Positions 43,085 to 52,485 of a stretch of DNA of 64,000 bases are shown in pieces. How positions within the stretch are numbered: position 1 is the stretch's first letter; each line of letters opens with the position of its first letter. The position numbers and the translations under genes are program-made. The notes under the pieces were generated by a model. That model had not been told where the DNA came from and did not search any database. It saw only the letters and a program-made list of their open reading frames with translations. Location: positions 1,240,001 to 1,304,000 of the forward strand of contig CP069394.1 in the NCBI GenBank assembly GCA_016887485.1, given 5' to 3'. The stretch comes from Chloroflexota bacterium (GTDB lineage: Bacteria > Chloroflexota > Anaerolineae > Anaerolineales > Anaerolineaceae).

Positions 43085-45193
43085 ATGGATGCAATTCTAA
43101 ATTTCATGGTTAATTTGATGGTATCTCTATACCAACCAATGCACTTCCTGGCCGTGTTTGTTGGCGTCGTCTTCACTATCAGCGGTGTGATGGACCTCTA
43201 TATTGATTTCACACACATCGCCTGGAAGATCCGCCGATTTATCAACCGCAAGGATATCAAGCCCCTGACCATTGAACGCCTGAAAGCTCGGGAACAACAG
43301 CGCATCGCCATTTTTATCGCTGCCTGGCACGAATCGGACGTAATTGCGAAGACTCTCACCAATGCCTGCCAAACTATTCACTATAACAACTACGACATTT
43401 TCGTTGGCACCTATCCCAACGATCCCGAGACCCAACGTGAGGTCGATAAGGTCGCCCGAGTCAACGACCGTGTCCATAAGGTCATCACGCCGGACCCCGG
43501 GCCAACCAACAAAGCCGCCAACCTTAACCATGTTTTCAATGCGATCCTGGATTACGAAACCAGGACATCTTCATATTTCGATATCATCCTGATGCATGAC
43601 TCCGAGGATGTCATCCATCCCTATTCCCTGCTGGTCTATAACTACCTAATGCCTCGCAAGGACATGGTCCAGATCCCGGTCTTCCCGCTGCCACTGCCGT
43701 TAAATAAAGTGACCCATTGGACTTATGCGGATGAATTTGCCGAGAATCACACCAAGATCCTGCGGGTGCGTGAATTGAATGATGGCTTCGTGCCTTCCGC
43801 TGGTGTGGGCACAGGCTTCACCAAACGAGCCTTCCAGCAACTGGCCATTTCCACCCAGGAGATCTTTTCACCCAACACACTCACCGAAGACTACCAACTC
43901 GGTTTGCGGATGAACCTGCAAGGGATGAAAGCAGCCTTTGTCAATATCCGAGTCCCTCCTTCAGAAGAACACCCCACCGAGAAAGACCCAACCGAATGGG
44001 TTGCCACCCGTGCGCTCTTCCCGACGGATTTCAAACATGCCGTCAAACAGAAGACCCGCTGGAATATTGGCATCGTCCTGCAGGGCTGGGCCAATCTTGG
44101 TTGGAAAGGTTCTCTGGGCGTCAAATGGGACCTGCTGCAGGATCGCAAGGCCCTGATTTCAACACCGGTCAACTTCCTCGGCTATCTGATCTTTCTATAT
44201 TTCCTGTTTTACCAGATCGTCCAATATTACTCAAGCTTAACGATGCCGGTGCTCATTCCGAATCCGTCCTTCTTATATATCCTTGTTCTGATTTCCACCG
44301 TCTTCATGGTCTGGCGTATGCTGAACCGGGCATTGGCAGTAAATAAAATTTATGGCTTCTGGCCGGCGGTCACCTCCGCTCCGCGATCCATCTGGGGCAA
44401 TGTGATCAACTTCGCTGCGCTCACCCGGGCTGTATATCAGTATTTCGTCAATAAAGCTAGGAAACGCGAAGTCGCCTGGGACAAGACTGCCCATGAATTC
44501 CCATCCATCGTAGCGGATGAAGAGACGGTTGAGAAGACAAAGAAAAAGAAAACCCCAAACGATCTCTTCCACCTGCCCATTGACCTTCCCGAAAAAAATT
44601 TTATTCGGATGTTCTGTGACCGAATGGATGCGGAGGATAAATGGGGCAAGATCAAGCTGCTAGAAAGCATTCCCCATGAATATGGGAATCTACTCTTCCC
44701 ATATTTCCACACCTACCTCTCAGATCCAGAATGGGAAGTCCGTGCAGCGACCTGCCGCAGCCTGAGCTTCCTGCGGTTACCCCAATCCATCCCCTACCTC
44801 AAAGCAGCCGCCAGCGACAAAGACTGGGTGGTTCGCAGCAATGCCGTCAGAGCGCTGGGTAAATTTAACGAGGACGGCGAATCTGCCCTACTGAGCCTTT
44901 TGGATATAGATGATAACTATGCCCGCGATGCCTCTCGGACCATTTTGGAGCAGCAGGGCTTCTTGGATAAACACCTTAACGCTCTGGATGGTGAAGATTT
45001 CAAAGCAAAGAGCCGTGCCCGTCACTTCTTTATTAAAATGGCTGAGCATGGCGGTTCACATATCGCCAAAGAAGTCGTAAAGAAATATCACCTGGAGGAA
45101 AGCCCCAACACCAAAATTCCTCAGATGATTGATACGGAGTTGAATGAATATACCGTCCCTGAACAGGCGCTGAGTGACCAGGAAAGTTCCTAA
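43085..45193 (+). CDS. NfrB-like glycosyltransferase with C-terminal HEAT repeats
   Basis: 702 residues. After one N-terminal membrane helix comes a GT2 domain: RIAIFIAAWHESDVIAKTL, the DxD-like ILMHDSEDVIHPYS, the ED acceptor-site motif TLTEDYQLGLRM and the QTRWNIGIVLQGW (Q/RxxRW-like) helix; two further membrane helices follow (~360-430). Residues ~540-640 add HEAT-like repeats (DPEWEVRAATCRSL, DKDWVVRSNAVRAL). The GT resembles the phage-N4-receptor NfrB group. It should polymerise or export an envelope polysaccharide; the HEAT addition on the cytoplasmic side suggests a partner-binding role. It is monocistronic. Confidence 0.82.
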   Translation: MDAILNFMVNLMVSLYQPMHFLAVFVGVVFTISGVMDLYIDFTHIAWKIRRFINRKDIKPLTIERLKAREQQRIAIFIAAWHESDVIAKTLTNACQTIHYNNYDIFVGTYPNDPETQREVDKVARVNDRVHKVITPDPGPTNKAANLNHVFNAILDYETRTSSYFDIILMHDSEDVIHPYSLLVYNYLMPRKDMVQIPVFPLPLPLNKVTHWTYADEFAENHTKILRVRELNDGFVPSAGVGTGFTKRAFQQLAISTQEIFSPNTLTEDYQLGLRMNLQGMKAAFVNIRVPPSEEHPTEKDPTEWVATRALFPTDFKHAVKQKTRWNIGIVLQGWANLGWKGSLGVKWDLLQDRKALISTPVNFLGYLIFLYFLFYQIVQYYSSLTMPVLIPNPSFLYILVLISTVFMVWRMLNRALAVNKIYGFWPAVTSAPRSIWGNVINFAALTRAVYQYFVNKARKREVAWDKTAHEFPSIVADEETVEKTKKKKTPNDLFHLPIDLPEKNFIRMFCDRMDAEDKWGKIKLLESIPHEYGNLLFPYFHTYLSDPEWEVRAATCRSLSFLRLPQSIPYLKAAASDKDWVVRSNAVRALGKFNEDGESALLSLLDIDDNYARDASRTILEQQGFLDKHLNALDGEDFKAKSRARHFFIKMAEHGGSHIAKEVVKKYHLEESPNTKIPQMIDTELNEYTVPEQALSDQESS

Positions 45194-45218
45194 ATCGAAG
45201 TCCAGTTATTAATGTAAA

Positions 45219-45257
45219 AAACGAGCTTATAGTGAGGGAGACACTATAGGCTCGTTT
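45219..45257. terminator. Bidirectional terminator
   Basis: A 16-bp stem with one G-U (45219-45234 with 45242-45257), loop AGGGAGA, with A-rich left flank and TTTCCTAT on the right, between convergent genes. Confidence 0.8.
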
Positions 45258-45276
45258 CCTATGTACGATATACTAC

Positions 45277-46188
45277 TTAGTTGCAATCGCTGTAATCAAG
45301 AATGAAATATTCATCTCCATCCCAACCCTGATAAAGAACAACAATACCTTCAAGCTCAAAATATAAAGTCATTGTCTGGCCAGGGCCGATACTGGAGATC
45401 AATTGTCCCAAGGGGGAGAATTTCAATGTATGGGTATTGCCGTTTCCATCCATGTATCTGCTGATTGCCCACTCACTCTCAGGGAGATACCCATCCAGCT
45501 TATCGGTGTTCTCAACTTCAACTTGCGCATAAAAGCGACCGGAGTTATCCGTCATGCATTTCCCAGTGAATTCAGCTTTGAGAGCATCATCCTGCATAGG
45601 AATCGAATCACCCTTAAGCTGTTTGATAGTTTTTATGGGTTGTTTCCCATAATACATCTCCCCACCCTCATATGTTGAATCAGTCAAGTCAATATTGGTA
45701 TAAACATGGAAACTACCGCTATCAATCCCTTCATGACCATCTGCAAAGAGGATCTCAATTGGCGTCGCTGCCTCAGCAAATTGATACTCTAATTTGATAT
45801 AGGTATCATTTTGGCCAAAAGCGTAGAGTTTGAAACCTGGTGGGAATCTTGTAAAATCATCCAAAGGGATCTTGTAGTCCGAAGCGATGCTATACAAGCC
45901 ACCAATTTCGACATCCACCGGATATTCCTTACCTTCCTTGGTTACCAAAACTGGGTCTTGCTGGATTAAATACTCCCATAAACCATCAGCCTGGACTTTA
46001 CTATCATTTAATAGCCCGATGTACGTCTCACCAGCCATCCAACCATTTCCAATGGATTCGTACGTCGTATGAACATTGACAAATCGTAGATCGCCTTCTG
46101 TCTTTACTTGTTGAGCCTTTGCACATCCTGTCACCAACAAAATAATCAAAAGTGTGAATAAGACGATAGTTCGTTTATGTTTCTCCAT
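45277..46188 (-). CDS. Lipoprotein of unknown function
   Basis: 303 residues with a lipoprotein signal (IVLFTLLIILLVTGC, Cys ~22), then a beta-rich secreted domain (VNVHTTYESIGNGWMAGETY, GLYSIASDYKIPLDDF, LKAEFTGKCMTDNSGRFYAQ). The latter half resembles the DUF4352-like/Ig-like domains of Gram-positive and Chloroflexota lipoproteins but I cannot name a family with confidence. GAGGAGA lies 4 bases before the ATG. It is monocistronic. Confidence 0.7.
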   Translation of the reverse strand: MEKHKRTIVLFTLLIILLVTGCAKAQQVKTEGDLRFVNVHTTYESIGNGWMAGETYIGLLNDSKVQADGLWEYLIQQDPVLVTKEGKEYPVDVEIGGLYSIASDYKIPLDDFTRFPPGFKLYAFGQNDTYIKLEYQFAEAATPIEILFADGHEGIDSGSFHVYTNIDLTDSTYEGGEMYYGKQPIKTIKQLKGDSIPMQDDALKAEFTGKCMTDNSGRFYAQVEVENTDKLDGYLPESEWAISRYMDGNGNTHTLKFSPLGQLISSIGPGQTMTLYFELEGIVVLYQGWDGDEYFILDYSDCN

Positions 46189-46358
46189 AGTCTCCTCGAT
46201 GCGTTAATAAGGTTCAATATTTTCATATTTATACCACCCATTCCCCCGTACTCATAAAAAAAAGCATAAGATTTTCCTAATTTCAGACAAATCGACTGCT
46301 CGTATCCTGATAATCTCCCCGAACCGAAACCTCTCCACTCCCCATTTCATTAAATAAA

Positions 46359-46398
46359 ATACAGATGCGAATGGCTGTTTCATCATTCACATCTGTAT
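46359..46398 (-). terminator. Terminator after the Na/Pi cotransporter
   Basis: A 15-bp stem with one mismatch (46359-46373 with 46384-46398) followed on the minus strand by ATTTTATTTA, 37 bp past the stop. Confidence 0.75.
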
Positions 46399-46434
46399 AG
46401 ATGGACTATCCTACTCATTAGTAAAATACTATTT

Positions 46435-48054
46435 TCATACTTGTTTTGCTGGATTATTTCTTAATACACTGATTCCAATATTGTCGGCATGGTCACTGAT
46501 CCGCTCCAGCAACCGCAACACCTCAGTAAACATCACATCCGCTCTGGCCTTACAAGTTCCCATTTCCAAACGGTCAATATGACGCTGTCGGGCTACCAAA
46601 TAAGCGGTGTCAAATTCGCTCTCCACCTCACACACCTTTTTTGCCAGGTCATGATCTTTTGTCTCAAGCGCCTGCAAGGACATTCGATAAGTTGAGAGCG
46701 AATCATGCCAAAGTGACTCGAAATCCTGAATGGCAATATCAGTAAAAGGGACTTCATTCAATGCTCGATCCTGAGCAAACTGAGCAATATCTTCCGCCAT
46801 ATCTCCAACCCGCTCAATATCGGTCAGCAGGTTCTTGACCTGAAAGCTTCTGCGCTGTTGAGCATGGCTCAGGTCAGATTGCATTAAAGTGGTCACAAAG
46901 GTATCAAGCTCATTAGTTACAGGATCAACGAAAGAATCTTCTAATTTCAGCACCTGATCAGCAAGATCCATATCCTTCTGAAGCAGAGCTTTGCAACTTT
47001 TCTCAACCATATCAGCCGTAATTTTGCCCAGGTGGACCAATTCCTTTAATGCTTCATTGATGGCAACAGACGGAACAGCCAGCTGCCCCTCATCAATAAA
47101 GGTCGTCAGCTTCTGCTTTTCTTGTTCCGGCTTGAGCGGTGACACCTTCTCAACAAATTTCGCTATCGGCTTTACAAAGGGGAACATCACAGCACTGACA
47201 ACGATATTGAAAATCGTATGCGCATTCGCAATTTGCCTCGATAAAATCAGAGAGGTACCTTCCACCAGGGCTGTGAACGGTGTTATGAACGGGAGAAAGA
47301 CCAAAACACCGACGATATTAATCACAATTTGGGCAAGTGACGCCTGACGTGCGGTGGGCGACAAACGTAAAGAAGCTAATAATCCGGTAATGCAGGTGCC
47401 AATATTCGCGCCAAGGATGATCCCGATAGCGCCTTGCAGAGTAATCACCTGGCTTAGCCCCATCGCGATCACCAGGCTTGTAACAGCAGAGCTGCTTTGA
47501 GTGACGGCAGTTAGCACAACGCCGGACAATATACCAATCCAGGTGTACTCTCCCATCAACAGCAGGATATCCGCTACCCAGGGAATGACAACCAGGGCGT
47601 CCAAAGCACTGGCCATTGTTTCCATGCCAATGAAGATGATCCCCATCCCCATGAAAATCTCACCAAACTTTTTCCAGTCTCGTTTTGGGAAAAACTCTAT
47701 GAAAGCGAGACCGAGAATGACCAAAACCAAGCGGTAATCCCCGACATTAAAAGAAACGAGCTGGGCAGTCATGGTTGTGCCAATTTCCTGACCCAGCATC
47801 ACCCCGATGGCTTGTTCAACGGACATTAGGTTGGCGTTAATCAAACCAATCATTGTGACCATTAACAAACTACTGCTCTGAACAAGAGCAGTAGCGATGG
47901 CACCAAAGAGGGCGCTCTTAAATCGATTGTTGGTGACTTTTTCCAGCCAAACCTGAATCTGATCCCCAGCCAGTTTCTCGATACCGGAACTCAGCAGCTT
48001 GATCCCATATAGAAACAGTGCCATCCCACCCAGGATTTGGATTAATCCAGCCAT
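46435..48054 (-). CDS. Na/Pi cotransporter family protein with PhoU-like tail
   Basis: 539 residues. The N-terminal ~310 residues contain the paired inverted QSSS motifs of the family (ALVQSSSLLMVTMIGL and AVTQSSSAVTSLVIAM) and about eight membrane helices beginning GGMALFLYGIKLLSSG. The C-terminal ~210 residues are a PhoU-like helical domain (LLTDIERVGDMAEDIAQF, LERISDHADNIGISVL) on the cytoplasmic side. It takes up phosphate with sodium, or modulates phosphate uptake. AAGGAG lies 6 bases before the ATG. It is monocistronic. Confidence 0.9.
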   Translation of the reverse strand: MAGLIQILGGMALFLYGIKLLSSGIEKLAGDQIQVWLEKVTNNRFKSALFGAIATALVQSSSLLMVTMIGLINANLMSVEQAIGVMLGQEIGTTMTAQLVSFNVGDYRLVLVILGLAFIEFFPKRDWKKFGEIFMGMGIIFIGMETMASALDALVVIPWVADILLLMGEYTWIGILSGVVLTAVTQSSSAVTSLVIAMGLSQVITLQGAIGIILGANIGTCITGLLASLRLSPTARQASLAQIVINIVGVLVFLPFITPFTALVEGTSLILSRQIANAHTIFNIVVSAVMFPFVKPIAKFVEKVSPLKPEQEKQKLTTFIDEGQLAVPSVAINEALKELVHLGKITADMVEKSCKALLQKDMDLADQVLKLEDSFVDPVTNELDTFVTTLMQSDLSHAQQRRSFQVKNLLTDIERVGDMAEDIAQFAQDRALNEVPFTDIAIQDFESLWHDSLSTYRMSLQALETKDHDLAKKVCEVESEFDTAYLVARQRHIDRLEMGTCKARADVMFTEVLRLLERISDHADNIGISVLRNNPAKQV

Positions 48055-48331
48055 TAACGCTCCTTATGCTCTCTTGCAAAAAAAAGCAAACCGCCCTCTT
48101 TCATGTTGGTCTGCAAAATTTAATTCTATGAATTTTCACCAAGGAAAATCACATATGATGTAATTCACTTCTTTTATACCATAGATAACCGAAGCGTTCA
48201 TAACATTTTTATGAAAAAGCAGATCAATTCTTCAGCTATCAATAAGTATCAATTTAAAAAGATCAGAATTCAAATTCTGTTATTTTTTCCCAGGAAAATT
48301 GCCTAAAAAGTATTTCCTATCATTCATTTTC

Positions 48332-48748
48332 TTAATCCGTGAAATTTGGCTGTGGTGCTGCACCTTTCATGATTTCGAATACCTGAGTTTCCGGCGAGTT
48401 CATATACAGGATATACCGACCGTCAATCCGTGTGCCCAACAATACCAAAGGCGTGACCCCTTCCTCATGCTGCCCTTTCACAGAGTAGGTCACAGCACCG
48501 CCGCCCGGGCAGTCATGGAAGTAGATCGTCCCGGTGACCGCCCCGCTGTCATCCTCTTTCAGGTCCACTCCCCACCGATAAGGTTCATCCTCATTTTCCT
48601 CGCAGGCAACTTTACTATGCCATTGCCCGGTATAATCACTCGCCAACGGTGAGACCCCGGTGATAAACCTCATTAGGTCATTGCAAAAACAAGCTTGAAA
48701 GAGCAGAAAAGCCAAACAAGCCAATAGCACGATCAGAAATTTCTTCAA
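48332..48748 (-). CDS. Putative lipoprotein of unknown function
   Basis: 138 residues with a signal ending LAFLLFQAC, so probably lipid-anchored, followed by a small beta-rich domain (DYTGQWHSKVACEENED, GTIYFHDCPGGGAVTY, YILYMNSPETQVFEI) with three more cysteines. I recognise no family. It starts with TTG one base after the upstream gene's TGA, with GGAAGG just before, so translation is coupled to that gene. Confidence 0.6.
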   Translation of the reverse strand: MKKFLIVLLACLAFLLFQACFCNDLMRFITGVSPLASDYTGQWHSKVACEENEDEPYRWGVDLKEDDSGAVTGTIYFHDCPGGGAVTYSVKGQHEEGVTPLVLLGTRIDGRYILYMNSPETQVFEIMKGAAPQPNFTD

Positions 48749-48749
48749 G

Positions 48750-49094
48750 TCAGCCCTTCCTTTCCAGCTGCATCCCCCATAACAACAACAAACTACTTAA
48801 CAATGCGCCCCCGGCAGGGATCATCGCGATGATGCGATTGCCACCTGCCGTTAACAAAGCGAAAATCGCGAATAGCAGCCCCGAAACCAACATCATCCAC
48901 GCGCCGATCTTGACTTTGAACCAGGCGAAAATCGCACTAACCGTCGTAAGAATTGCTAACGCAACGATTCCTATATCCTCAAACGTGAATGGGTTTGAAT
49001 TGTTTTCAAAAATGCCGCCAACAGAAAATGCCAAAAAAATTCCTGCGACAATGGATGCGATAATCAACCCAAGAATTCTCGGAACCTTTTTCAT
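48750..49094 (-). CDS. Small four-helix membrane protein
   Basis: 114 residues with four hydrophobic helices (LGLIIASIVAGIFLAFSVGG, IVALAILTTVSAIFAWFK, WMMLVSGLLFAIFALLTAGG, GGALLSSLLLLWGMQL). Family unknown (DUF-type small membrane protein). GGAGG lies 6 bases before the ATG. It is the first of a two-gene unit with the lipoprotein gene. Confidence 0.65.
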   Translation of the reverse strand: MKKVPRILGLIIASIVAGIFLAFSVGGIFENNSNPFTFEDIGIVALAILTTVSAIFAWFKVKIGAWMMLVSGLLFAIFALLTAGGNRIIAMIPAGGALLSSLLLLWGMQLERKG

Positions 49095-49313
49095 CTTTGC
49101 CTCCTAACTGGAACACTCCAAATCTCGGCTATATTCTTATTTCATCACATTGGATTTTTTTCGGATCTCTACTTTCGATTAACTTCATTATATAAAAAAC
49201 AGGATTTGAATCGCAAGCCCCGCCTTCGCCAGGACTGCCAGATAATTCCGTTGGCCCTCATCTTGCAACATGATTTACAGCAAGGTTTAACTGTTGAAAA
49301 ATCAGGAGCAAGC

Positions 49314-50246
49314 ATGATTCCTTTTCGTAAAAATGTTGCCATAGCCATCGATGGCGGCGGACTTCGGGGTGCAATCGTCACGCAGGCACTTGCCGTGTTG
49401 GAAGATTACCTGCGTAAACCGCTGCATGAAATCTTCCGTCTGGCTGTCGGCACGTCCACAGGTTCGATCATCTCCGCAGGGATCGGCGCCGGACTGTCCG
49501 GGCGCCAAATGACCCGCCTCTATCGGGAAATTGGATCATCTGTATTCCCCAGCACCTGGCGCAAATGGTTCTTCCCCCTCACCCGTTACCGTTACCCAGC
49601 CCGGCCGCTCAGCCATGCACTGATAGAGCATTTCGGCTCGATGAAAATGTCCGAATTCTGGGTTGCCCCCAAACCACTTGATGTGGTGATCACGTCCTAT
49701 GACCTGGCGGAAAACCGAACCCGTTTCATCAAACCCTGGAAAGAAGAATACAAAAATTGGTCTGTCAGCAAGGCCGTCCGGGCTTCCTGTACGGTGCCAA
49801 CCTACTTCCCCGTGGTCGAAAACCGTTTCATTGATGGCGGCGTGGGTGCCTACAGCAATCCCTGTTATGTGGCGGCCTATGAAGCGCAGGAATGCCTAAA
49901 TTGGGACCCGAGCGAGACCACCCTGATCAGCATCGGCACCGGCCGCTCACCTTATGCCTATGACGGGCGTAGAATTGCCAAGTTTCATTCCTGGGACTGG
50001 ATCGGCAAAGCAACCGACATCTTCCTGCAATCCGCCTATGACCAGCAAGTGCATCTGGTGGAGACGCATTTCAAGGAACTGGATTTCCGTCGGTTCCAGA
50101 TTGATCTGCAGGAAGAAATAAAAATGGATGACACCACACAGATGGATAAGCTGGTAGCGTATGGCGCGGCTCTGGGCAGGATGATCATCAATGACCAGGT
50201 GGACCCCATTCAGGGAATTAATTTAAAGGAAAGCCTCGGCAGTTAA
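49314..50246 (+). CDS. Patatin-like phospholipase
   Basis: 310 residues. The catalytic dyad is visible: the glycine-rich oxyanion loop AIDGGGLRGAIVTQ, the nucleophile elbow GTSTGSIISAG and the DGG motif FIDGGVGAYSNPC. Patatins hydrolyse acyl esters of phospholipids in the cytosol or membrane face. AGGAG 5 bases upstream decides the ATG at 49314; the open frame extends 36 codons farther upstream to a TTG but without a ribosome site. It is monocistronic. Confidence 0.9.
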   Translation: MIPFRKNVAIAIDGGGLRGAIVTQALAVLEDYLRKPLHEIFRLAVGTSTGSIISAGIGAGLSGRQMTRLYREIGSSVFPSTWRKWFFPLTRYRYPARPLSHALIEHFGSMKMSEFWVAPKPLDVVITSYDLAENRTRFIKPWKEEYKNWSVSKAVRASCTVPTYFPVVENRFIDGGVGAYSNPCYVAAYEAQECLNWDPSETTLISIGTGRSPYAYDGRRIAKFHSWDWIGKATDIFLQSAYDQQVHLVETHFKELDFRRFQIDLQEEIKMDDTTQMDKLVAYGAALGRMIINDQVDPIQGINLKESLGS

Positions 50247-50271
50247 TTTCAACCCCGAGGCTCGAATGGAC

Positions 50272-50796
50272 TTAGGATGCGTCAGGCGTTTTTCCCTGGC
50301 GCATTTTTCTTTTACGGATGATGAACAGAATAACCCATAGAACGCTCCCTATTAAGCCGCTCAGCAGGCAAAAACCATACATTTCAAGGGATGAAACACC
50401 TATCCGTAAGGGATTACCTGCCATGAAAGGCCAAAAGAAGTCCATATCCGGATAGATCAACGCGTCCAGTAGAACATGACTGGGGGTGCCGAAATAGGCA
50501 CTGATGAACACGACCTTCCATGAAAGCACCCCACTCTTGAGATACTTCCAGTTCACAATCTTCCCGGCCAGTTCAAGCAGATACCTACCGCTGACAGCTG
50601 CGACCAGCCCCAGCACAATCGCACCTATAAAGGTATGCGTAATGCCGTGGGTACGTCCGTGATGCGTAAGGATCACGATCAGCGGCTGGATATCCATCAC
50701 AACCTGCGCCCAGGCGAAGATCATGAGGTGAAATTTTTTATTCGAGACAGCTTTGACTGGAGCGGCAATTCCCAAGTGAATGGGTGTGAACGGCAT
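50272..50796 (-). CDS. YdjM/YbcI-like membrane-bound metal-dependent hydrolase (DUF4184-like)
   Basis: 174 residues. Starts MPFTPIHLGIAAPVK, with His residues in HHGRTHGITHTF and SHVLLDALIYPDMDFFWPF, the pattern of the inner-membrane metal-dependent hydrolase family (YdjM/DUF4184). Four membrane helices. The natural substrate is not known. It is monocistronic and convergent with the patatin. Confidence 0.75.
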   Translation of the reverse strand: MPFTPIHLGIAAPVKAVSNKKFHLMIFAWAQVVMDIQPLIVILTHHGRTHGITHTFIGAIVLGLVAAVSGRYLLELAGKIVNWKYLKSGVLSWKVVFISAYFGTPSHVLLDALIYPDMDFFWPFMAGNPLRIGVSSLEMYGFCLLSGLIGSVLWVILFIIRKRKMRQGKTPDAS

Positions 50797-51053
50797 GAGT
50801 TCTCTGGCTCCTTTTGAATCTGAAATTTTCCCGCTAGAATCCGATGCTTCCAGAAATAATCAAACCCCGCACAAGAGATTATAACAAACTTCAACCTATG
50901 GAAAACATTCAGGATAATTATTATCCAAATTCCATCCCCTTTTCATAATTCCTACACATTTTCTTCACAACCCATCCTTATACTAATTACAGCTTGAACG
51001 AATAAAACAAAACATCCGCTGAAGCGGATTTACTGAAATAACAAGGAGTTAAG

Positions 51054-51869
51054 ATGAACAACAAAAAGCCAACCACATTGAAAATTTTAGGCCTGGCCGC
51101 ACTGATCAGCCTTGCCTTGACGGCCTGCTCCACGGCCATCCCCACCAGCAAACCAGTTTCCGCTGAACCTGTCGCCGTTGAAGAGACATTTGCAATTAAC
51201 GATGACACTGCCACCGACACAGAAACCGTCGCAGGTGTTGAACCCTCAACCGAAGACGATCCAACCGTGGTCGTCGCCAGCGCCGCCGCCAGCACCCTGC
51301 ATGCCAGTGGGCTGACCGAAGCTGAAGTCGAAGGTCTGCTGTATATGCGTGAAGAGGAAAAACTGGCTCATGATGTCTACGTCACCCTCTACGGAATCTG
51401 GGGTACGCCTGTTTTCCAGAACATCGCCAACAGCGAACAGACCCACACCGAAGCGGTCAAGAACCTTCTGGATATTTACGGCCTGGAAGACCCAGCCATC
51501 AGCTCCCCCGTTGGCGTCTTCGTCAACCCTGACCTGCAAGCCCTCTATGACCAGTTGGTTGACCTTGGCAGCAAATCCCAGGCTGATGCCCTCAAGGTCG
51601 GCGCTGCCATCGAGGAAATTGATATCCTTGACCTGCAGGCCAATCTGGAGATCGTGACCGCTGCGGATGTCCGCCAGGTCTATGAGAACCTCCTGTTTGG
51701 CTCAGAGAACCACCTGCGGGCTTTCACCTCCGTGCTGGCCCAGCAGACCGGTGAGATCTACGAACCGCAATACATGGACCAGACTGCCTATGACGCCATC
51801 GTGGCGGAAAGCATCCAGTCCGGTGCCGGCCTCAGCCAGGGTGGACGTGGTGGCGGCCGAAGGCCGTAA
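51054..51869 (+). CDS. DUF2202 (ferritin-like) lipoprotein
   Basis: 271 residues with a lipoprotein signal (LGLAALISLALTACS), a Thr/Ala/Glu spacer to ~80, then the DUF2202 domain: GLLYMREEEKLAHDVYVTLY and IANSEQTHTEAVKNLL give the Glu/His ligand pattern of a ferritin-like four-helix bundle, and FGSENHLRAFTSVLA provides the second half. It may bind iron or a di-metal centre outside the membrane. The C-terminus is Gly/Arg-rich (GLSQGGRGGGRRP). AAGGAG 8 bases before the ATG. Confidence 0.85.
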   Translation: MNNKKPTTLKILGLAALISLALTACSTAIPTSKPVSAEPVAVEETFAINDDTATDTETVAGVEPSTEDDPTVVVASAAASTLHASGLTEAEVEGLLYMREEEKLAHDVYVTLYGIWGTPVFQNIANSEQTHTEAVKNLLDIYGLEDPAISSPVGVFVNPDLQALYDQLVDLGSKSQADALKVGAAIEEIDILDLQANLEIVTAADVRQVYENLLFGSENHLRAFTSVLAQQTGEIYEPQYMDQTAYDAIVAESIQSGAGLSQGGRGGGRRP

Positions 51870-51898
51870 CAAAACATTTCAATAAAAATTACAAAACA

Positions 51899-51928
51899 AA
51901 AAACCACCCACAATAACGAGTGGTTTTT
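51899..51928 (-). terminator. Hairpin 4 of the tRNA-Ser array
   Basis: Stem of about 9 bp (51899-51907 with 51920-51928) followed on the minus strand by an A/T-rich run. It closes the most distal unit and is less perfect than the other three. Confidence 0.6.
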
Positions 51929-51995
51929 CTATGGAGCGGAGAGGGTGGGATTCGAACCTGAAATACCTCGCGGAGTAGTCCATCAATATTTAACC

Positions 51996-52025
51996 AAAAA
52001 CCACCTACTGGTGCAGGTGGTTTTT
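51996..52025 (-). terminator. Hairpin 3 of the tRNA-Ser array
   Basis: An 11-bp perfect stem (51996-52006 with 52015-52025) with the T-run made by its own A-rich left arm when read on the minus strand. Confidence 0.75.
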
Positions 52026-52095
52026 CTATGGAGCGGAGAGGGTGGGCTTCGATCCTGAAACACCTCGCGGAGTAGTCCGTCAATATTTAACTAAA

Positions 52096-52121
52096 AAACC
52101 ACCTGCATTCACAGGTGGTTT
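52096..52121 (-). terminator. Hairpin 2 of the tRNA-Ser array
   Basis: A 10-bp perfect stem (52096-52105 with 52112-52121) followed on the minus strand by TTTAG. Confidence 0.75.
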
Positions 52122-52193
52122 CTTTATGGAGCGGAGAGGGTGGGCTTCGATCCTGAAATACCTCGCGGAGTAGTCCGTCAATATTTAACTAAA

Positions 52194-52219
52194 AAACCAC
52201 CTGCATTTACAGGTGGTTT
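52194..52219 (-). terminator. Hairpin 1, terminator of tRNA-Ser
   Basis: A 10-bp perfect stem (52194-52203 with 52210-52219) 10 bases past the tRNA 3' end, followed on the minus strand by TTTAGTTAAA. Nearly identical to hairpin 2. Confidence 0.8.
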
Positions 52220-52228
52220 CTTTATGGA

Positions 52229-52316
<88 letters not shown>

Positions 52317-52319
52317 ATA

Positions 52320-52341
52320 GTCGCTCTAACAACAGAGCGAC
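52320..52341 (-). promoter_or_regulatory. Leader hairpin between promoter and tRNA-Ser
   Basis: A perfect 8-bp stem (52320-52327 with 52334-52341) fills the space between the -10 box and the mature tRNA 5' end. It may be a processing signal for the tRNA leader. Confidence 0.45.
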
Positions 52342-52345
52342 CGCT

Positions 52346-52374
52346 ATTATACCAGATATGCGAAAATGTGTTAA
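52346..52374 (-). promoter_or_regulatory. Promoter of tRNA-Ser
   Basis: On the minus strand TTAACA (52369-52374), a 17-base spacer and TATAAT (52346-52351). Confidence 0.7.
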
Positions 52375-52485
52375 TCCCAATTCGGGAAATTCATTAGCAT
52401 TAATTTACATCTACCTTTTTCCTAAAGCCCTTCAGTGGTTGAAACTTTTTACCCAAAACCCCGTATATTGTTAATGGAGGTATAA

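Larger units (their letters stand above)
51930..52225 (-). repeat. Three tandem ~98-bp units, each a degenerate tRNA-Ser 3' half plus terminator
   Basis: Copies of the tRNA-Ser 3' end begin at 51933, 52030 and 52128, and the real gene's copy at 52226, giving periods of 97, 98 and 98 bp. Read on the minus strand, each unit has a conserved leader (TTGACGGACTACTCCGCGAG), part of the variable arm (CGCGAGGTA), the T loop region and the acceptor 3' strand, then a terminator hairpin. The most distal copy keeps the T loop and acceptor strand unchanged for over 20 bases; the two nearer the gene carry two changes in the T loop. None has a 5' half. Confidence 0.85.

Noticed and set aside
49206-49313. 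Patatin starting at the TTG at 49206
   Set aside because: No ribosome site; AGGAG precedes the ATG at 49314, and the added residues are not patatin-like.
50233-50261. Terminator after the patatin gene (GCCTCGG/CCGAGGC stem)
   Set aside because: A 7-bp stem overlaps the stop region, the loop is long and no T-run follows on either strand.
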